This document shows, piece by piece, positions 34,768-42,638 of a DNA stretch of 64,000 nt; positions within the stretch are counted from its first letter, which is position 1, and every line of letters begins with the position of its first letter. Origin of the DNA: Frigoriglobus tundricola. GTDB taxonomy: Bacteria > Planctomycetota > Planctomycetia > Gemmatales > Gemmataceae. The position numbers and the translations under genes are program-made. The stretch is from assembly GCF_013128195.2 (NCBI RefSeq), contig NZ_CP053452.2:8680001-8744000 (forward strand), read 5' to 3'. Below the pieces are notes generated by a model, which saw nothing but the letters and a program-made list of their open reading frames with translations, had not been told where the DNA came from and did not search any database.

Positions 34768-35952
34768 TCAGTACACCCCGACGACGGTGCCACCGGCCAG
34801 TTCCGCGAACGGCCGCACGCCGCTCACGCCGTCCCAGGGGTACTTCTCGAACGGCGGCTCGCGCTCGCCCTCGTCCCGCTCCGGGAACCGCGGTACGAAG
34901 AACTCCTTCGTGAAGGTGGAGAGCAGCACGCGGCCGGTGCCGCCGTAAGGAACGATCTCGTTGTAGTTCTTCGGGTTCACGACCTCGATCACGGCCCGCG
35001 GTTGGGGCGCGTAGTAGCTGATCTTGAACCCGTCGTGCGCGCCGATGGGCTTCGAGCACGCGAGGCCCATCAGGGTGTTGCCGTAGGTCGGCGTCATGTA
35101 CACTTCGCCGTTGTCGAGCATCTCCTCATAGGCTTCGCGCGTGAACTGCGGGGTGAACTCGGTGCCCCCGGAGAAGATGCCGGTAATGCCGGTACTCTTG
35201 ATCGACCGCAGCCCGCCCGCCGGGAGCGGCTTGCCGAGCGCGCGGTACTTGTCCTCGAGCTTCCCAGCCCGGAGCGCCTCGTCGAGGGCCGCGAGCAGCT
35301 TCGGCGTGGTGAACATGCACTTGATGTCGTGCCCGCCGGCCAGCACGGTGAGCGCCTGGTCGATGCAGTGGTCCTTGTAGGCTTGCGCCTCGGCGATCTT
35401 CCGCTCCTTGAGGCACTTGACCACGTACCGCGGGTCGAGGTCGATGGCGAAGCAGATGCCGCCGCGGTACCGCGCGAGGTGCTCGATCGCGAGCCGCAGC
35501 CGCCGCGGCCCGGACGGCCCGAGCATGAGCCAGTTGGAGCCGCGCGGGAAGTTCTGGTCCGGCAGCGTGTCGGACATCATCTCGTAGTCGATCTTGAAGT
35601 CGTCGATGACGATCCGCGACTTCGGCAGCCCCGTCGTGCCGCCGGTCTCGAACACGTAGACGGCGCGGTCGGCCAGACCCTTGGGCACCCAGCGGCGCAC
35701 GGGGCCGCCGCGGAGCCAGTCGTCCTCGAAGATGGGGAACTTCTTCACGTCGTCCCACCCGTTCACGTCGGTGAGCGGGTTGAAGTCGAACGTCTTGGCC
35801 TTCTCCAGCCAAAACGGGGTGCCCGTTTCCGGGTTGAAGTGCCAGCGGACGATCTCGCGGACGTGAGCGTCGAGCTGGGCCTTCGCGTTCTTGATGCGCT
35901 CTTCGAGCGTGGCGCCGGTCACGGGCGCCGGCTTGCCGGGCGTGTCCTTCAC
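34768..35952 (-). CDS. ANL-superfamily acid-activating ligase (LuxE/PaaK-like)
   Basis: 394 residues. The P-loop-like adenylation motif is 'VFETGGTTGLPKSRIVIDD' (about residues 98-116). Later motifs are 'GGLRSIKSTGITGIFSGGTEFTP' and 'MTPTYGNTLMGLACSKPIG' (the Y-G-x-T adenine-binding A5-type segment). The C-terminal 'PYGGTGRVLLSTFTKEFFVPRFPERDEGEREP' matches the hinge region where ANL enzymes normally have YRTGD. The chain is shorter than acyl-CoA ligases and lacks the full C-terminal lid, as in LuxE-type acyl-protein synthetases. It should adenylate a carboxylic acid and pass it to a thiol. It is adjacent to a PaaK-like ligase upstream and the reductases downstream. Confidence 0.75.
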   Translation of the reverse strand: MKDTPGKPAPVTGATLEERIKNAKAQLDAHVREIVRWHFNPETGTPFWLEKAKTFDFNPLTDVNGWDDVKKFPIFEDDWLRGGPVRRWVPKGLADRAVYVFETGGTTGLPKSRIVIDDFKIDYEMMSDTLPDQNFPRGSNWLMLGPSGPRRLRLAIEHLARYRGGICFAIDLDPRYVVKCLKERKIAEAQAYKDHCIDQALTVLAGGHDIKCMFTTPKLLAALDEALRAGKLEDKYRALGKPLPAGGLRSIKSTGITGIFSGGTEFTPQFTREAYEEMLDNGEVYMTPTYGNTLMGLACSKPIGAHDGFKISYYAPQPRAVIEVVNPKNYNEIVPYGGTGRVLLSTFTKEFFVPRFPERDEGEREPPFEKYPWDGVSGVRPFAELAGGTVVGVY

Positions 35953-36052
35953 AGCAACTCCATGTGAGGTGGGTGTGGGTGTCTGTCGTTAGGTGGGGCG
36001 TGTAACGAACCGCGTGCGCGGACGGCGGGTTAACGGCCCCGCCTGGTCACGG

Positions 36053-36142
36053 TCACTTCGTCCTGATCGCGAACCCGGCGTGCTCAGGCAGCCCCGTGCC
36101 GGTCGTTTCGTCCACGCGCTCGGCCCCGGACCGCCATTTCAC
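36053..36142 (-). CDS. Possible micro-ORF of 29 codons
   Basis: Between the two ligase genes a GTG-started frame encodes a 29-residue polar peptide beginning MKWRSGAERVDETTG and ending in TGA at 36053. Third positions are almost all G/C, as in real genes here, but it is too short to judge by composition alone. No ribosome-binding site is obvious. Confidence 0.22.
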   Translation of the reverse strand: MKWRSGAERVDETTGTGLPEHAGFAIRTK

Positions 36143-36152
36143 TTGTCCGTAC

Positions 36153-37427
36153 TCATTTCTCATTTCTGACGACTCGCCGAGCTTTCAATTCAAACCGGGG
36201 TAGCGAACCGGGCGGGGCCGCGGTCACTTCGACGCGGAACAGCAGTTCGGCGCGAACCGCTCGCCCAATCGCATCGGCGAGAGCGAGTCCGTCGCCGGTG
36301 GTCGGTTCCACTTCGAGCCGCAGGTCCGTGAGCGCGTTCCGCTGTTCCACGTAAAGGCGGTACTCGGCGACTTCGGGGAACCGGCGGACAATGGCCTCAA
36401 TGGCGCTCGGGTACAGGTTGTTGCCCCGAACGTGGATCATATCATCCGCGCGGCCCAGGATGCCACCCTCCAGCCGGCGCCACACGCGGCCCCACGGATC
36501 GACGCCAGCAGCCAGTCGGACGAGGTCCCCGGTCCGATAGCGGATCAGCGGGGAGCCAGTCCGGCCCAGGTTCGTTAACACCAGCTCACCGGCCGTGCCG
36601 TCGGGCACAGCCGCGCCGGTGGCCGGATCGACCACCTCCGCGTGATACTCCCTCTCTAATAGGTACATGTGCCCCGGCCCATCGTCCGCCTCAACCGCGA
36701 CCGGGCCGATTTCGGTCATGCCGTAGTGGTCGAAGCAGCGGGCGCCCCAGACGGCTTCAATCCGCTGGCGCGTCGCGGCGATGTTCCCGCCCGGCTCGCC
36801 GGCCACGACCACCGCCCGCACGCAACTACCGGCGGTGTCGATGCCCTCTTTCAGGGCCACTTCGCCGAGGTGTAGCGCGTAGGTCGGCGTCGCGAAGAGG
36901 ACCGTGCAGCGGTGCTCGAGTAGACATTTCAGCCGCGCCTCGGTGCTCATCCCGCCGCCCGGCACGCAGAAGAAGCCGGAGCGGGTGGCGGCGTCGAACG
37001 CGCTCCAGAAGCCGAGGAACGGGCCGAACGAGAACGGGAAGAACAGGCGGTCGCCGGGCTTCAGCCCCATCAGCGCGAAGTACGCGCGCCAGCAGCCGAG
37101 CATCCACTCCCAGGAGTCCGGCGTGTCGAGCCACCGGAGCGGCTGCCCGGTGCTGGTGCCGGAGGTCTGGTGCAACCGCGAGTAGCGCTCGATCTCGAAC
37201 GTGAGGTTCGTGCCATAGGGCGGGTGCGCCGACTGGTCGGCGGTGAGTTCGGCTTTTGTGGTGAACGGCAGGTTCGCGAGATCGTCGAAGGACCCGAGTG
37301 TCAGGTCGCAGCCGGCGAGCTTGCGCGCGTAGAAGGCGTTGCCCGGCAAAATGGCCGCGAGGAGCGCGCGCACGCGGCGGAGTTGTGCGGCGTGCAGGTC
37401 GGCCGTCGGAGCGGTCGCGGGCAGCAT
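36153..37427 (-). CDS. Phenylacetate--CoA ligase-like AMP-forming enzyme (PaaK family)
   Basis: 424 residues, PaaK length. Adenylation motif 'RLHQTSGTSTGQPLRWLD' (about residues 84-101); A5-type 'CFDHYGMTEIGPVAVEADDG' (about 235-255); hinge motif 'PLIRYRTGDLVRLAAG' (about 300); C-terminal lid 'RADDMIHVRGNNLYPSAIEAIVRRFPEVAEYRLYVEQR', which is typical of PaaK. It would form an acyl-CoA (or acyl-AMP) from an aryl or short acid. The other genes of phenylacetate breakdown are absent, so the gene name paaK is not assigned; the neighbours suggest that the activated acid is reduced. Confidence 0.88.
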   Translation of the reverse strand: MLPATAPTADLHAAQLRRVRALLAAILPGNAFYARKLAGCDLTLGSFDDLANLPFTTKAELTADQSAHPPYGTNLTFEIERYSRLHQTSGTSTGQPLRWLDTPDSWEWMLGCWRAYFALMGLKPGDRLFFPFSFGPFLGFWSAFDAATRSGFFCVPGGGMSTEARLKCLLEHRCTVLFATPTYALHLGEVALKEGIDTAGSCVRAVVVAGEPGGNIAATRQRIEAVWGARCFDHYGMTEIGPVAVEADDGPGHMYLLEREYHAEVVDPATGAAVPDGTAGELVLTNLGRTGSPLIRYRTGDLVRLAAGVDPWGRVWRRLEGGILGRADDMIHVRGNNLYPSAIEAIVRRFPEVAEYRLYVEQRNALTDLRLEVEPTTGDGLALADAIGRAVRAELLFRVEVTAAPPGSLPRFELKARRVVRNEK

Positions 37428-37583
37428 CGCGATCCTCGGTCACTTCGCAGCGAGAACCTTCTTCTGGAGCCGGGGTCTGTGCCCCGGAGCAACACAGCGA
37501 CCGCCGTCCACTCCGCTCCACACGCAGTTCCTCGCGCCGGGCTCATGGAGGCCAGCCACAGACGAAACACGCGTGCGATCACA

Positions 37584-38888
37584 TCACTTCGCGGCGATGT
37601 CGTAACAGAACAATAGTTCGTGGTCGCGGAGGAACAGCTTCCCGTTCGCGACCACCGGGTGCGCCCAGATCGCGCCCTGGCGGCGCGGCGACTGGCTCTT
37701 TTCGGGGATCTCGAACCGGCCCGATTCCTTCCACCCCTTCGGCGACGCCTCAACGAGTACGCACGTACCCTTCGACTGTCCGTAGCAGTAGAGCCGACCG
37801 TCGGCAACGATAAGCGATCCCTTATCGAGTTCCTTGCTCTCCCAGACGGGATCGGCCGCCTCGCTCTTGTACTCGACGCACACCCACCGGTTGCCGCTGT
37901 CGGTGTGGCCGTAAATGTGATCGCCGATCCGCACCACGCCGCCGTGGTGGTTGGCAACCAGTTTGTTTAGGGAGTACACCTTTTCCGCAGCGGTGGTGTC
38001 GTCCTTCGAGCTGAGCTTGAAGAGTTCGCAGCCGGCGCCATAGCCCGATGTGAAGAAGGCGTAACCGTCGTGAACGATCGGCGTCGGGATGACCGCGACC
38101 GACCGCTTCAGCGTGGTCTGCCGCCACAGCAGTTTGCCGTCCTTCGCCCGGACGCCCACCGCCGCCGATGACGTCTGTGTGATGTATTGCCGCACCCCGC
38201 CGATGTCAGCGGCGATCAGCGAGGCGTACGCCGCGGCATCGGTCAGCTCCGCGGACTGCCACACCTTCGCGCCGGTCTTCTTATCGAGCGCGAGGACCGT
38301 ACCCTTACCGCCGTCCTTACTGTGGCCCGGCGTACAGATGAGGTTGTCGCCGTCGATCAGCACCGACTCGCTGTACCCCCAACCAGGAATGCTGCCGCCG
38401 AAGTCCTTTTTCAGGTTGACCGACCACACCTTCGCGCCGTCGGCGGCTTTGAGGCGGAACAGGTCGCCGCGTGCGCCGAGGACGTAAATCGCGTCACCGT
38501 CGGCTGTCGGGCTGCTCCGGGGGCCGCTCCCCCAACCCGTGAGGTAGGGACCTTCGCCGGCCGGGAGTTCCACTTTCCACACACGCTCGCCGGTCTTGGT
38601 GTTCAGACAGACGGCGAACTCTTTTTGCCCGTCCTTATCGTCCTCCGCAGCCGTGATGAAAAGCTTGTCACCGACGACAACGGGGCTGCCGTACCCGACT
38701 CCGCCCGTCTCCGCGCCGCCGAGGTGCGCTTTCCACACGAGCCTGGGGCCGCCTTTCGGCCACTCCTTGAGAAGCCCGGTTTCGGTGGACACGCCGTCGC
38801 GATTCGGTCCGCGCCACTGGGGCCAGTCGGCCGCGTGGATCGTCTGGCTGGCGAGGACCAGAACGGATACGGCGAGCAGTCGTCGCAT
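37584..38888 (-). CDS. Exported PQQ-type beta-propeller protein
   Basis: 434 residues with signal peptide MRRLLAVSVLVLASQTIHAADWPQWRGPNRDG; the 'DWPQWRGPNRDGVS' opening is characteristic of a large planctomycete family of secreted quinoprotein-like propellers. Blades include 'FAVCLNTKTGERVWKVEL', 'IYVLGARGDLFRLKAADGAKVWSVNL', 'GTVLALDKKTGAKVWQS' and 'IAADIGGVRQYITQTSSAAVGVRAKDGKLLW'. No dehydrogenase active-site motifs were seen. A second propeller gene of the same class closes the cluster at 29.4 kb. It ends about 150 bp before the PaaK-like gene. Confidence 0.9.
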   Translation of the reverse strand: MRRLLAVSVLVLASQTIHAADWPQWRGPNRDGVSTETGLLKEWPKGGPRLVWKAHLGGAETGGVGYGSPVVVGDKLFITAAEDDKDGQKEFAVCLNTKTGERVWKVELPAGEGPYLTGWGSGPRSSPTADGDAIYVLGARGDLFRLKAADGAKVWSVNLKKDFGGSIPGWGYSESVLIDGDNLICTPGHSKDGGKGTVLALDKKTGAKVWQSAELTDAAAYASLIAADIGGVRQYITQTSSAAVGVRAKDGKLLWRQTTLKRSVAVIPTPIVHDGYAFFTSGYGAGCELFKLSSKDDTTAAEKVYSLNKLVANHHGGVVRIGDHIYGHTDSGNRWVCVEYKSEAADPVWESKELDKGSLIVADGRLYCYGQSKGTCVLVEASPKGWKESGRFEIPEKSQSPRRQGAIWAHPVVANGKLFLRDHELLFCYDIAAK

Positions 38889-39002
38889 GGTGTTCCTCGG
38901 TCGCGAACTGCGGCGGGCGGTGGGGCGGACGGCAGTATACGGTCCGGCCGGGGACCGACAAGCGGCTGGATTTTCAGGGCATACCCGGTTCGGAAATGCT
39001 TC

Positions 39003-39233
39003 TTACAGTACGGGAAGCGGCGCGCCGGGGGGCGCGGACCAATCGATGCGATCGAAGAGAACCCAGAGCTTCCGGCCGCGAACCGGGTTGACCGCGGCGA
39101 CGTGCGCCTCCCGGCCGGTCGAGTGCGCGAGAAAGTCCGGACGGCGGGTGACTGGGTACGCCTTGAGGCCGGTGTCGGGCGTTGAGGCGTGCCCATGTGG
39201 GGTGAGGAAGCGCTCACTCCGTCGTGCGCTCAT
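39003..39233 (-). CDS. Hypothetical small protein
   Basis: 76 codons whose second half ('RRPDFLAHSTGREAHVAAVNPVRG', then 'RKLWVLFDRIDW') uses the G/C-ending codons typical of genes in this window, unlike the other frames here. No signal peptide or known motif. It could be a short gene or the remnant of a longer one. The rest of the 38889-39374 interval shows no other feature. Confidence 0.35.
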   Translation of the reverse strand: MSARRSERFLTPHGHASTPDTGLKAYPVTRRPDFLAHSTGREAHVAAVNPVRGRKLWVLFDRIDWSAPPGAPLPVL

Positions 39234-39374
39234 CCGTGGGCTGTTGAGTGGTCTTTGGGGTAACCCCGGAACGACTTCCGATCGGTTCGGATGAACCGTG
39301 CGGTCGTCATCCTCGGCCCGTCTGTGGTGGGGGTGATGGTCCGTTATGGACGTTCGAGAGTCAAGCGCGGTCGT

Positions 39375-41237
39375 TCACGAAATGAACGTCATCACCTCGT
39401 CACCGAACCGCTTCAGCAGCGTCTCGCGGCCAATGAGCCCGATATGTTCTTCGCTGATCCAAAGTTTCTTGAGATTTTTGAGGTGTGGTGAGGCGGCCAG
39501 CGCCTTCGCCCCGGCCGGGCCGCATGGTATGCGAGTCAGGTCGATTTCTTCCAGAGCGGGCAGGTCCGTCTCGGCCAGGGCGGACACGCCGATAGCCCCA
39601 AACGGGTTGTTCGACAGGTTGAGTTTTTTCAACTTCGTGACCGCCTTCGACCGGACGATGGCCGCCACGCCCGCGTCGGTGAACTGGTTACCGCCCAACA
39701 ACAGTTCCTGCAGCTCAACGAAGCCGAGTTCCGCGATGGCTCCCGCGGTCGCGTCCGTGCCCCCACACGCGATGGCGTAGAACCGTTCGAGACGCCGGAA
39801 CCACGGGGCGGCAACCAGAACCTGAAGCGCCGCGTCCCCGCAAGGTTCGGCGTCACGATACTCCCCGTCCTCGTAGGGGTACTCTCCTCCAGCAAGCATC
39901 AGACTCTTCAGCGCGGGGAAGTCCGCGTCGGCCAGCGCCCGCGCACCAGCGAAGTCGAGTCCACAGTGCATGAGATCGATCGATCTCAGGTTGTGTGCGA
40001 ACGTGGCCGAGGGAATTTCCCGCACGGCGGTGGCCGTGAAGGTGCTCCGCGCCACGTGTAACACCGTGAGACGCGCGAGGTGCGCGGACCGGCACAGGGC
40101 CGTGAGCCCGCGGTCGTTGAGGTAGTTGACGCCCAGCTCCAGAACGTTGAGGTTCGTGACATAGGGGCTCTCGGCGAGCGCTTCCGCGCCCGCATCGCCG
40201 ATCGCGTTCGCACCGATGTCGAGTTTCTGGACCCCCGACATCCACCTGGCACTGGCCAAGTGTGCGGCCCCCTCCGGGCCGAACCGGTAACCGACTAATT
40301 GCAGCTCGTGGAGCCCGTTCAAATGTGGCGACTCCGCGAAGTGTCGGTAGTCGTCCGCGGTGCCAGTCCCGACGAACAGGGCGAGCGACTCGATCTGCGC
40401 CATCTGTGGGGCCACGCCGATATCGGCTACCGTAATGTTGAGATTGTTGACCGACAAGTTTCGCAAGAACGGCGCGGCGTAAAAGAGGCGCGGCGCGTTT
40501 GTGGGGAACACGAGCGCGTTGGAGTCAACGTCCAGCTCCTCGATTACACCCTTCGAGTTGTGGAAGATGGTCGGGAAAAAGCCGTCGAACCCGCCGATGT
40601 AGACGCCCGGATAAATACCAATATTGGCGAGCGGGAGCGCCCAGCGCGGCCCGTCTTTCGCCACCAGCTTTTCCCGGCGTTCTTCCAACCGCGCGCGCCC
40701 GGTGTCCCCTTCGGGCAGTTTCTCGAGTTCGAGCGTCAGGCGGATGTAATCGCCGTAGCTGTCGCCCCGGGCGCTGAGCCAGGCGGCGTAATCGGCGTAG
40801 GGCTGTTCGGCCCCGCGGTTTTGGAGAATCGCGCGGATGAACCGCGTCTCCTCCACGGTCCGGGTGGACAGCGGCGGTTGGCGCGCCGGGTCGGGCGCAC
40901 CGTCCGCGTTCAGCCCGTGGGCGGTGCTGTAGAAGCGCACGGCTTCGTCACGGAGTTCGGGCGAGGGCGGATGGAACTCGACCGTCTTGAAGCCATCGCT
41001 TTTCGGTTCGACCCAGTAGAAGAACGTCTCCTCGCCGAGGGCCATGCGAAACGGCTTGGTGAGAACCGGGCGCACCGGCGCGTTCGGGTTCTCCATGTGA
41101 TCGCCGATCGGGAGCGTGAAGGTACCGAGGCTCTCGCCGAACAGCGTCACCTTGTACCGCCGCACCCGCTGGTGCGGCAACAGGCCGAACGCTCCGGCGA
41201 TCTTGATGAGTAGCCAGCGGGACAGGCTCATGGGCAA
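39375..41237 (-). CDS. Gemmata-type leucine-rich repeat protein with repeat-companion domain
   Basis: 620 residues. The part 'YADYAAWLSARGDSYGDYIRLTLELEKLPEGDTGRARLEERREKLVAKDGPRWA' is a variant of the repeat-companion module (TIGR02996-type) that precedes LRRs in Gemmata. From about residue 215 the protein is a string of ribonuclease-inhibitor-like LRRs: 'RLFYAAPFLRNLSVNNLNI', 'VQKLDIGANAIGDAGAEALAES', 'LNVLELGVNYLNDRGLTALCRS', 'LQELLLGGNQFTDAGVAAIVRS', 'LKKLNLSNNPFGAIGVSALAE'. No signal peptide, so it is a cytoplasmic protein-interaction scaffold. An N-terminal segment (residues 1-140) is unrelated to the LRR part. It lies downstream of a second, frameshifted LRR gene. Confidence 0.88.
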   Translation of the reverse strand: MPMSLSRWLLIKIAGAFGLLPHQRVRRYKVTLFGESLGTFTLPIGDHMENPNAPVRPVLTKPFRMALGEETFFYWVEPKSDGFKTVEFHPPSPELRDEAVRFYSTAHGLNADGAPDPARQPPLSTRTVEETRFIRAILQNRGAEQPYADYAAWLSARGDSYGDYIRLTLELEKLPEGDTGRARLEERREKLVAKDGPRWALPLANIGIYPGVYIGGFDGFFPTIFHNSKGVIEELDVDSNALVFPTNAPRLFYAAPFLRNLSVNNLNITVADIGVAPQMAQIESLALFVGTGTADDYRHFAESPHLNGLHELQLVGYRFGPEGAAHLASARWMSGVQKLDIGANAIGDAGAEALAESPYVTNLNVLELGVNYLNDRGLTALCRSAHLARLTVLHVARSTFTATAVREIPSATFAHNLRSIDLMHCGLDFAGARALADADFPALKSLMLAGGEYPYEDGEYRDAEPCGDAALQVLVAAPWFRRLERFYAIACGGTDATAGAIAELGFVELQELLLGGNQFTDAGVAAIVRSKAVTKLKKLNLSNNPFGAIGVSALAETDLPALEEIDLTRIPCGPAGAKALAASPHLKNLKKLWISEEHIGLIGRETLLKRFGDEVMTFIS

Positions 41238-41261
41238 CTCTCAGCGGCTGGAAGAACCGGC

Positions 41262-42313
41262 TCAATCTTGAGCGAGGATCACGAGATTGGGGCCGAACCG
41301 TTTCGAGAGCTTCTTCAACGTTTTCGGGGCGGGCCGTGTGGGCAGTAACAGAAACAGGGTCTCCAGGTTCGCAAACGTCGGACTGGCGAGAAACGCCTCG
41401 GCACCTTCATCCGTCAACGCGGTGACGTTGATGCCGAGCGTGCGAAGGTTCGTGAGGTGCGGACACGCGATCACACTGGAGATCGGAACGCGAATACCGA
41501 GGAAAAGTTCCCTCAGCTTCTTCAAGCCGTCGTCCGCAAGTAGGTGCGCCACCCTGAACGTCGCGGGCGACCCACCGGGGATGCCGAGCGAGTCGAGTAG
41601 CGGCAGGCGATCACTGTGTAGGAGCGCACAAATCCCGGTCGCTGTAACCTGCCCCGGATGGTATGGCCCACCTCTCCGGAAACCGTGAACTCGCGCAGTT
41701 TCGACGTTTCGGACTGCTTCGCAAACTGTTTCAAACCGGCGTCGGTGAGGCTCTCATGGTTGAACGCGAGTCTGCCGAGGTGCGCGCAGTGCGGCGACCG
41801 TCCGATCTTGGCGAGTGCGGCGGCACCCCCGTTGAACGTCAGTGCAGCAATCCAGCGAATCGAAGTGCACGTGCACCAGTCCTCGTATCGCTCCGCGGGG
41901 CCGAAAAGGGCCAGCGCCTCAACGCCGACCGTTGCGAACGCGTCCGCCAGTGCGGGTTGCGATTGTTTCCGAAGGAAATCGCTGGAAAAGAAGGCCACGC
42001 TCTCCAAGAGGCCGCGCGTGAACTCGGTGCGAGGCCCAGGCCCGGAGCCCACCAACTGTTTGTCGATCTTGCGGAGTGGCGAAAGCCACGCCTTCCGGTG
42101 CGCCTCTTCCAACTTCTTCGCACGCGACTCGACCGCACGCCGGGTTTTGACATCCGGCTCTTTCGCCGATTGAATCTGGAGCCGAATGAACTCGGCCCGC
42201 GCCCGGTCGTGCTCGTCGCCGTGCTCCTGGAGCCAGTCGGCCAGAGCGAGGCGGGGCGTGTCCTCGTCCGGGTGCGCGATGATCGCGGCCATCAGGGCGG
42301 GGCGGTCGTTCAC
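41262..42313 (-). pseudogene. TIGR02996/LRR protein interrupted by a frameshift
   Basis: The gene begins 'MNDRPALMAAIIAHPDEDTPRLALADWLQ', then 'EHGDEHDRARAEFIRLQ', a textbook Gemmata repeat-companion domain, and runs through LRR-like segments ('HLGRLAFNHESLTDAGLKQFA') in one frame to about 41650. There the sense switches: the other frame reads 'HPGQVTATGICALLHSD', then 'LPLLDSLGIPGGSPATF', 'DDGLKKLRELFLG' and 'LRTLGINVTALTDEGAEAFL', ending at 41262, while the original frame becomes Arg-rich noise up to its stop at 41522. A one-base indel near 41640-41670 (a CCCCGG run lies there) restores one protein of about 350 residues. It may be a real mutation or a sequencing error. Confidence 0.75.
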
Positions 42314-42326
42314 GGGCGCTCCTCCC

Positions 42327-42503
42327 TCACTCCTTCTCGGCCTTCTCTTCCTCTTTCTTCACGTAGTCCTTGAACGCGCCCATGTTGTAGCTGATGAACA
42401 GGAACGCGTGGTGGAGGGCCTGGTAGGTCTCGTCTTCCGGGTCGTCGGCGTAGTCCTTGCGTAGGGCGTACAGTCGGGCCAGTAGTTGATCCGCGTTCGG
42501 CAC
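42327..42503 (-). CDS. Small acidic protein upstream of the LRR gene
   Basis: A 58-codon gene starting at GTG 42503. The product starts MPNADQLLARLYALRKDYAD, continues 'DPEDETYQALHHAFLFISYN' and ends in a Lys/Glu-rich tail (VKKEEEKAEKE). It is helical and amphipathic with no cysteine and no signal peptide. Codon use is strongly G/C-ending, and it lies 13 bp upstream of the frameshifted LRR gene, so the two form an operon. GAGGG about 7 bp before the GTG may be the ribosome-binding site. I do not recognise a family. Confidence 0.75.
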   Translation of the reverse strand: MPNADQLLARLYALRKDYADDPEDETYQALHHAFLFISYNMGAFKDYVKKEEEKAEKE

Positions 42504-42638
42504 AGGTGAACCCTCTTGCTCCAGTCGAATGGCCCCGTCGGCCGATGCTGATTCTACCCATCTTGACGTGTCTCGGCGCCGGTGCTACCGTCCCGCCCCG
42601 TGCGCCGATGCGGTGCCAGGAGGCCGGAGTCGCCTGTT

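Noticed and set aside
36153-37427. Naming the gene paaK
   Set aside because: The family match is good but no phenylacetate pathway genes are nearby, so a specific substrate is not supported.
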